Assembly: GCA_027625915.1 (NCBI GenBank)
Contig: JANTQA010000008.1
Location: forward strand, 11,471,001-11,535,000
Source: Anaeramoeba flamelloides
Lineage: Eukaryota; Metamonada; Anaeramoebidae
Length of the DNA stretch: 64,000 bases
Reading direction: 5' to 3'
A program made the position numbers and the translations under genes. Of this stretch, positions 49,184-64,000 are shown one piece after another. Within the stretch, counting starts at the first letter, position 1. Every line of letters starts with the position of its first letter. The notes beneath the pieces are model-generated. The model saw nothing but the letters and a program-made list of their open reading frames with translations. It was not told the origin of the DNA and did no database searches.

Positions 49184-49928
49184 GGGATTAGCGTCTACCA
49201 AGGAGAAGCCTAGGATCAAAGTATGTTGTTATTGGACCTAACAACATTAGTGTTACATGGTTGAAATGTCTCTAAAAAATCGATTGCAAAGTAGTAATAT
49301 TTGTTGATCTCATCAATTAAAAATGATCTATGCATTAGTAAAAAACCCAGCAAATTCAGAATAAAATCTGCATTTGACCATAAATTTAATGGTTGAATTA
49401 TCAATATTCAGACTACAAAGTCATAAAATATCTTTCTTAAATTTATGGCGAAATGTAGATTAGTTACTAAAAAATTCTTTTTTATTTAAAAATTAAATAA
49501 TTAACGAATAAAGTTTTTTGTCAAATTATTTCTCAAATCATGGAAATATATTGATGCTATAAGTATCCTTATCAAAAGCAAACAAAACTAATAAGTCTTT
49601 GTACTTTTATGTTGATGATTTTTAAATGAATCTTTGAAATTCAAAAATTCTAAAAATAGTTACTTTTGGAAGTTCTAAATATAAATTATTATGTACCAGA
49701 ATAGTGTATTTTGGGTTTTTATTTTTAGATTTGGAAAAGGAATTAAAAAAAAATTATCCAAAATGAAAATTTTTAATAGTGATCTTTAGTAAAAAATGTA
49801 ATAATTTATTGTACAATAAGATTTATAATAGATTTTTTAGAGTTATTTGAGTCATGGTGCACTAATATCATTTGCACCCAATTACAACATACTTTGATTA
49901 TAGAGAAATCTATGGTGACGCTAATCCC
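49184..49928. mobile_element. TTAA-flanked element, copy 2
   Basis: TTAA lies at 49180-49183 and 49929-49932. Terminal inverted repeats are GGGATTAGCGTCTACC on the left and GGGATTAGCGTCACC on the right, read inward. Both are followed some 20 bp later by ATCAAAGTATGTTGT. Most of its 745 bp pairs with the reverse complement of the EMC3-intron copy. It has no coding capacity and fits a short non-autonomous element. The flank suggests a piggyBac-type enzyme (inference). Confidence 0.88.
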
Positions 49929-49932
49929 TTAA

Positions 49933-50714
49933 GAAATAATTCAAGATTTTGTAAAGTTAAAAAAGGAGTAAATTTTTTTTTTTCCAGATAATCAGCTCTA
50001 AGTGCCAAATAACTTACCCAAAAAATAAATAAATTGAATATCTTATTAGTTCAATTTCTAAGTGTTTGGTTAGTGAGGTTTTGTGGAATCTTCAGCTATT
50101 GTTTTAAAGTAAAGCAATATTTCAAGTCAGGTTTGAAATTGTTTGAAATTATAAAAAATGTCTATTTGTTTGAATTATCCTCCTCTCTTTTAATTCTCCA
50201 ATTATTAAGGGAATGAGAACAATCCACTTTCTTCCAAAAAGATTCTGAATTGCACACACTGAAGAAACAGAGTCCCCAAACAACAACATTTTTCCTCACA
50301 ACTAATAATACTATAATAATAAAATATAAAATATTTTTACTTTGTTTCACAGATTTTCTTTGTAAAAATAAATGATTCAAGGAAAACATGTAATTTATCC
50401 TTTCGATTTATTTGTTTGATCTTTTGTTAATGAAATACACCCTTGAATGAACCAAGAATCCTAAATAATTGGAACACTGCAGAATTGAATTCAAGAATTG
50501 ACCAAACTTTCATCTCTTTTAACTTATAAAAACTCTGATGAAAAAAACTACGACTTCTACAAAGATTTAACTTTCCAATCTTTCAAACACTTTTTGGTCA
50601 TTTCTCAAGCATTCAAATACTTTTTATGGATGAATAGTTTTTGAAAAGTGGGTTTTTTTGATTGAGGAACAAGTCAAGACTAATCATTTTTTTTTTTTTT
50701 TTTCTTCTTCTTTT
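49933..50714. other. Spacer between element copy 2 and the BEACH gene
   Basis: A/T-rich. Hydrophobic frames on both strands (50034-50216 and 50162-50389) overlap and resemble nothing known. It probably includes the BEACH gene's promoter or earlier exons, but neither can be shown. Confidence 0.4.
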
Positions 50715-59850
<9,136 letters not shown>

Positions 59851-60044
59851 GTTTGTGTTTATTTTTCTTTTTTTTTTTTTTTTTTTTTGAAATTTTGTCT
59901 TTTTGATTGATTAAGTTCCTAAAAATATTCACTTAAAGCACTGGCAAACATATAAAAACAAAAAAGTTATTATTTATAAATCTTTTTAAATTTTTTTTTT
60001 TATTTCAAAAAAAAAATGAAAATTATATATTTATGCTTTTGTAG

Positions 60045-60127
60045 GTGATTTAAGTATTGTTCCACCAAAACGAAATTATTGTATATTTCAATTCAATTTT
60101 TTTGACACACAAAAATTCATTTTATAA
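60045..60127 (+). other. Candidate next exon of the BEACH gene
   Basis: After a possible 194-bp intron (59851-60044, GTTTGT to TTTTGTAG) a phase-matched frame reads GDLSIVPPKRNYCIFQFNFF and ends at a stop at 60125-60127. The peptide does not resemble the continuation expected after LQG in BEACH domains (Gly-x-Phe-Asp then Asp-Arg). It is therefore either a decayed or alternative end, or not an exon at all. Confidence 0.3.
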
Positions 60128-62570
60128 AAAAAAATTATAATTATAAATTCATTTAATCAATTCAAGAAGAAATACCAAATTAGAACCATTAGCTAATTGG
60201 AATGTTAACAATTATTTATAATATTATATATTATTCACAATAAAAAATGAATAATTTTCAATACCAATAAATCAAGGGTGTGTTAAAAATTTTGGAGATA
60301 TGCTAAGAAAAAAATATATTGGGAAATTTGGTAAATTTTCTACTAATAAAATATTGATTAACCAAGCTCTAGATACCTTCAACCTAATTACAGTTGTTCT
60401 TTTCTATTTAAAAGAACTCGTAAAATATAACTTAATGTCGATAATTCAAAAAAAAAACTATTGAACAAAAACAATTACATAATTGAAAAAAAAAAAAATA
60501 ATAAAAACAAAAAACTCAAAAGGAAAAAATATTATTTGTAAAAATCAAAAATATTTTCAAATTGATAGAAAGTATATTATTTTTCTTCTTTTATTTGGAT
60601 TTATTGTAAAGTGTTTAGTATTTAAACGGGTACTTTATATGTTAAAGAGCGACTTTTGAAGTGAATAAATTGGTAACTTCCCATTTAAAGAATGAATAAG
60701 CATATTCATTATAAGTATTTTAAACTCGGTTTAGTTTTTTAAAATAAAATAAAGATTATATGATAAAGGGGAAAAATAATGAAGAATAAATAAATGAAAA
60801 AAAGTTAAAAAATAGATAAAAAAATGTATTTTTATTTTTTTAACTGTTTTAATTTGTGAGAAAAAATATTGAATTATTGTTTGTGTTATGGCAATAAAGT
60901 ATTTCCAAAAAAACTATACATTTATTTTAATATTTGAAATAATATTTTCATTTTTGAGTTATTCTATTTAAAAAGTAGTAATATAAAATTAAGAGGAATA
61001 ATAATACTGATTGGATTATTTCCTATTGTGTATATTTCTATATATATTTATCAAAATATTACCAAAAAATGAAAAAAAAATCTTACTTTTTAGAGAAACC
61101 AAGGTACGTTCAATTTTAATAAAGAATGTATAAATATCCAAAGTGTACAGCCGATTTTTTAAACAATAAAATACTTATAAATTTTCCCTTCTATTGGAAA
61201 ATTTTATGAAGATTAAACCTCTTAGAAAAAATTTTTTATGATCAAAAAGAAAAAAAATAAAACCAATTTTTCACACCTAAAAAATAATCCTATATTATCG
61301 AGATCAGAAACTTTCGTATCTTTTTTTTATAAAATTAATATCAAAAAAACAAATTGAATAATTATAAAGAACCAATTAATGTTGAATCGCAATTCTTGAT
61401 ATTTAAATAGCTATGTTTTAATTAAGTTTAATAATGAAATTTTAAAATAAAATTACCTCGGTTTTTTGGTAGTATTTTACCTGGAATTTTATTTTGGTTG
61501 TTTAAAATGTTGTTAATTTTGAAATTTGTTGATGTGAATCAGTCGATTTTAAAAGGTTTTTTCTGGCATTGAAATATCATAAAATTCTAATAATAAAGAG
61601 AAAATGAATAAAATAAACAGTTCAAGAACTTTTTTCTTTTTCATTTAGTAATAAATAACAATTTTTAAAGGCTATTCGAAAGTAGAATATTTATATATTT
61701 ATATATACCTACTTATTAAATTTACAAAATATGTTTAAAGTAAACTTATTTTTTTAGAAAACAATGATCTTAATTTTAAATTTGAAAATACTCTACGCAA
61801 CACTTCTTTTATTAAAGAAATTCTTTTGAACATTTAAAAAAAAAATCAAATAAAACAAAATTAGAAATAAAATTTTTATTCTTGGCCACTGCTAAAATAA
61901 ATTTTATTAAAGATATTCAAAATATTGGATTGAATGGTATTTAATTAATTAATTTCAAAAGAAAAATATTGTCAACTCAACAATTTGATTGTTTTAAGTG
62001 TCCCATTTAATAAATATCTTTTGTATAGCCAACGAATTTTTTATTATGGATATTGTATCAGAAGAAGGTTCTTATTTTTTTTTTTTTTTTTTTTTTTTCT
62101 TAGGGTAGTTTAAAGTTTCATATTTTTTTTAGAAAGTCATCTCTTTTTAATTTAGTTTTCAGATTGATTTTCAATAACTTTCTTTTCTTTTCATCTTTAA
62201 AAAAAAAGAAAGAAATAAAGGGAAAAAATAAATAAGAAAACAAGATTTAATTCAAAAACATTTAACCTAAAGAAAGTGTAGAATTTAAAATTTTAAAACA
62301 AAATATTTAAAATTATTAATATTTGTTCTCAAAAATCTACATATCTACGTGGTGGGTGGGTTTTTTAAGGGGATATTTAAATATACCCCACTGTTAATTT
62401 TATTAGTTTTTTAATATGTAATAGTTATTAAATGTTTTAAATGTTCCTTGATATATAGCACATCAACCACAAGACTAAGATTTACATAGATTGCAATTAC
62501 TTGTTATGTTTGTTTTTTCTTGAAGATTTATAATTTTAGTTAGGATAAAAAACCCTAAATATAATTTTAG
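60128..62570. other. Non-coding stretch after the BEACH fragment
   Basis: A/T-rich with a T run at about 62071-62098. No BEACH continuation is visible. It may be a long intron continuing beyond this stretch, or intergenic DNA. Confidence 0.4.
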
Positions 62571-62574
62571 AGTT

Positions 62575-63060
62575 TTAGGAAGTGCCGTAGAGTGCTGTAG
62601 AGTGCCTAGGTTTTCCAGAATTCAAAAGAATAGGGGAAAATCTTTGATTTTACTCAATTCTTTTAAATTTTGGAAAACCTAACGGCGATTTTCTTGAGGT
62701 TTTCTGTTTTATTTGTTAAATATATTGATTTTCATTAGGTTTTTTTGAGTTTTCTATTTTATTTGTGAAGTGTTCTAGGTTTTTTTACTTTTTGAAATAA
62801 ACAGAAAATTTGAATAAAATTTCGGTTTATTTCGAAAAGTAAAAAAAACCTAGAACACTTCACAAATAAAATAGAAAACTCAAAAAAACCTAGAACACTT
62901 CACAAATAAATAGAAAACCTCAAAAAAAAAAAACCTAGAACACTTCACAAATAAACAGAAAACTCAAGAAAACCTAAGGTCGCTTTTCCAGAATTCAAAA
63001 GAATAGAGAAAAATCAAAAATTTTACTCATTTTTTTTAGATTCTGGAAAACCTAAGGGCA
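62575..63060. repeat. Hairpin repeat with tandem arm units, copy 2
   Basis: The unit AACCTAGAACACTTCACAAA followed by TAAAATAGAAAACTCAAAAA occurs three times in a row at about 62850-62965. Inverted copies lie at about 62695-62790, so the middle folds into a hairpin. Both outer flanks carry a smaller inverted pair, CCAGAATTCAAAAGAATAG against an ATTCTTTTAAATTTTGGAA-like partner. The left edge has GTGCCGTAGAGTGCTGTAGAG. The same family interrupts the LINE at 38.88-39.28 kb. Confidence 0.85.
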
Positions 63061-63170
63061 AACAGGAGGTAATTTTGTTGAATCACTTCTGCTCAACAAT
63101 AAAAAAAAATAAAAATTTATAGTTTTTTTTTCTTTAATAAAAATAAAAAAAAAATATATATCTTGATCAA

Positions 63171-63556
63171 ATCACAAGTATAAATATGGAATGTTGTAAA
63201 AAAGAGATTTTTTACAATTTTCAAGATAAATAAAGAGTTATATCCATTTATCTCAAATTTTGGAAATAGTAAACGAAACTTCCGTTTTGTTTTTTGAGCT
63301 CAAAGAGCTTTTCAATATAAAACCATTTGGTAAATATCAATGCTTTATTTGAAAAATGATTTTAAAAAAAAAAAAAATTGAAAGATTGGTATATACCCAA
63401 ACGATTTTTTGATTAAAATTATTATTAGTCTATTAAGATAATCAGATATTATATTTGCTATTATCAAAATTTGAGATAAACGCATATAACTCTTTATTTA
63501 TCTTGAAAATTGCAAAAAATCTCTTTTTTACAACATTCCATATTTAAACTTGTGAT
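63171..63556. repeat. Near-identical 92-bp inverted repeat
   Basis: Arms 63171-63262 and 63465-63556 are reverse complements with about four mismatches by eye. They begin ATCACAAG and include AATATGGAATGTTGTAAAA and CAAGATAAATAAAGAGTTAT. The spacer is about 200 bp. This is the least diverged inverted pair in the window, hence probably recent. No coding capacity. Confidence 0.92.
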
Positions 63557-64000
63557 CAATTAAAATTCTCTTATATTTCTCCAATTCCTTCTTGGGTTCA
63601 ATTGTGTTTTAAAATTGATTGTTTATATTTGGTTTTCATAAAATTTTGAAAATTTAAAAACTGGCTTTAATTTATTTTTAAGGCAAGAATCACTTCCTTT
63701 TTCTCTCAAGTGGAGAAATAAAAAATAATAACATAATTAATCACATAAAAAAAGAAAAAATTAAAAGAAAAGAAAATTATAAACTATAAAGTTTTTAAAT
63801 GGGAAAAGAAAAGTCATAGAGGATATAGTAATTCATGGGAAATAAACAGTTTCTTTAATTTGTCAATTATTTTTCATTTAACAATATAAATAATTGTTTT
63901 TTCTTCTTTTTGTTTTAATTACTATTAATTTCGTCACCGAGGTTTCAAACATTAAATATCAGTAAAAGAGATCCGTGTTCGTAATACCACTATCAATGCA
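63557..64000. other. Non-coding right end
   Basis: A/T-rich DNA. The last 60 bases are slightly richer in G+C, but no frame or RNA fold is recognisable. Confidence 0.4.

Overview
The window is nuclear DNA of a eukaryote with a strongly A+T-rich genome. Seven protein genes are recognisable. They have GT-AG introns, asparagine/lysine/glutamate-rich low-complexity inserts, long homopolymer runs and wide non-coding spaces. The gene set (Integrator, Golgi COG complex, ER membrane complex, Dicer, a giant BEACH protein) and the poly-Asn/poly-Glu style suggest an amoeboid protist, such as an Anaeramoeba-like metamonad or an amoebozoan. That placement is inference from style only; the sequence does not fix it.

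Layout on the + strand unless stated: pICln/CLNS1A (2290-2877); a 3.1 kb foldback palindrome between TA microsatellites (4761-7840); INTS8 in four exons with a 3.5 kb intron (10033-16741); a sparse stretch with coding-like scraps (18.4-21.1 kb); a half-length COG5 (21131-22474); a TTAA-flanked inverted-repeat element (26095-26650) just upstream of RPS23/uS12 in four exons (26854-27754); a 1.5 kb foldback (30.79-32.34 kb); a Dicer-family gene on the minus strand (42569 down to 32492) whose single 6.1 kb intron holds a decayed LINE; another foldback (43.4-44.8 kb); EMC3 in two exons (44965-48350) with a TTAA-flanked element in its 2.5 kb intron; a second copy of that element (49184-49928); a giant BEACH-domain gene (about 50.7-59.85 kb, apparently unfinished); and 4 kb of non-coding DNA with two more hairpin repeats.

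The genes do not form one pathway. They cover snRNP assembly (pICln), snRNA/Pol II termination (INTS8), Golgi tethering (COG5), translation (uS12), small-RNA or dsRNA biology (Dicer-like), ER membrane-protein insertion (EMC3) and membrane traffic (BEACH).

Two things stand out. First, the Dicer-like protein keeps its helicase motifs but has lost most or all of the metal-binding acidic residues in both RNase III domains, and no PAZ domain is visible. Second, large inverted-repeat (foldback) elements are abundant, and several sit inside introns that are 10-50 times longer than the other introns in the same genes. Exon joins were worked out by hand from splice sites, reading phase and recalled family sequences; no alignment or RNA evidence was available.
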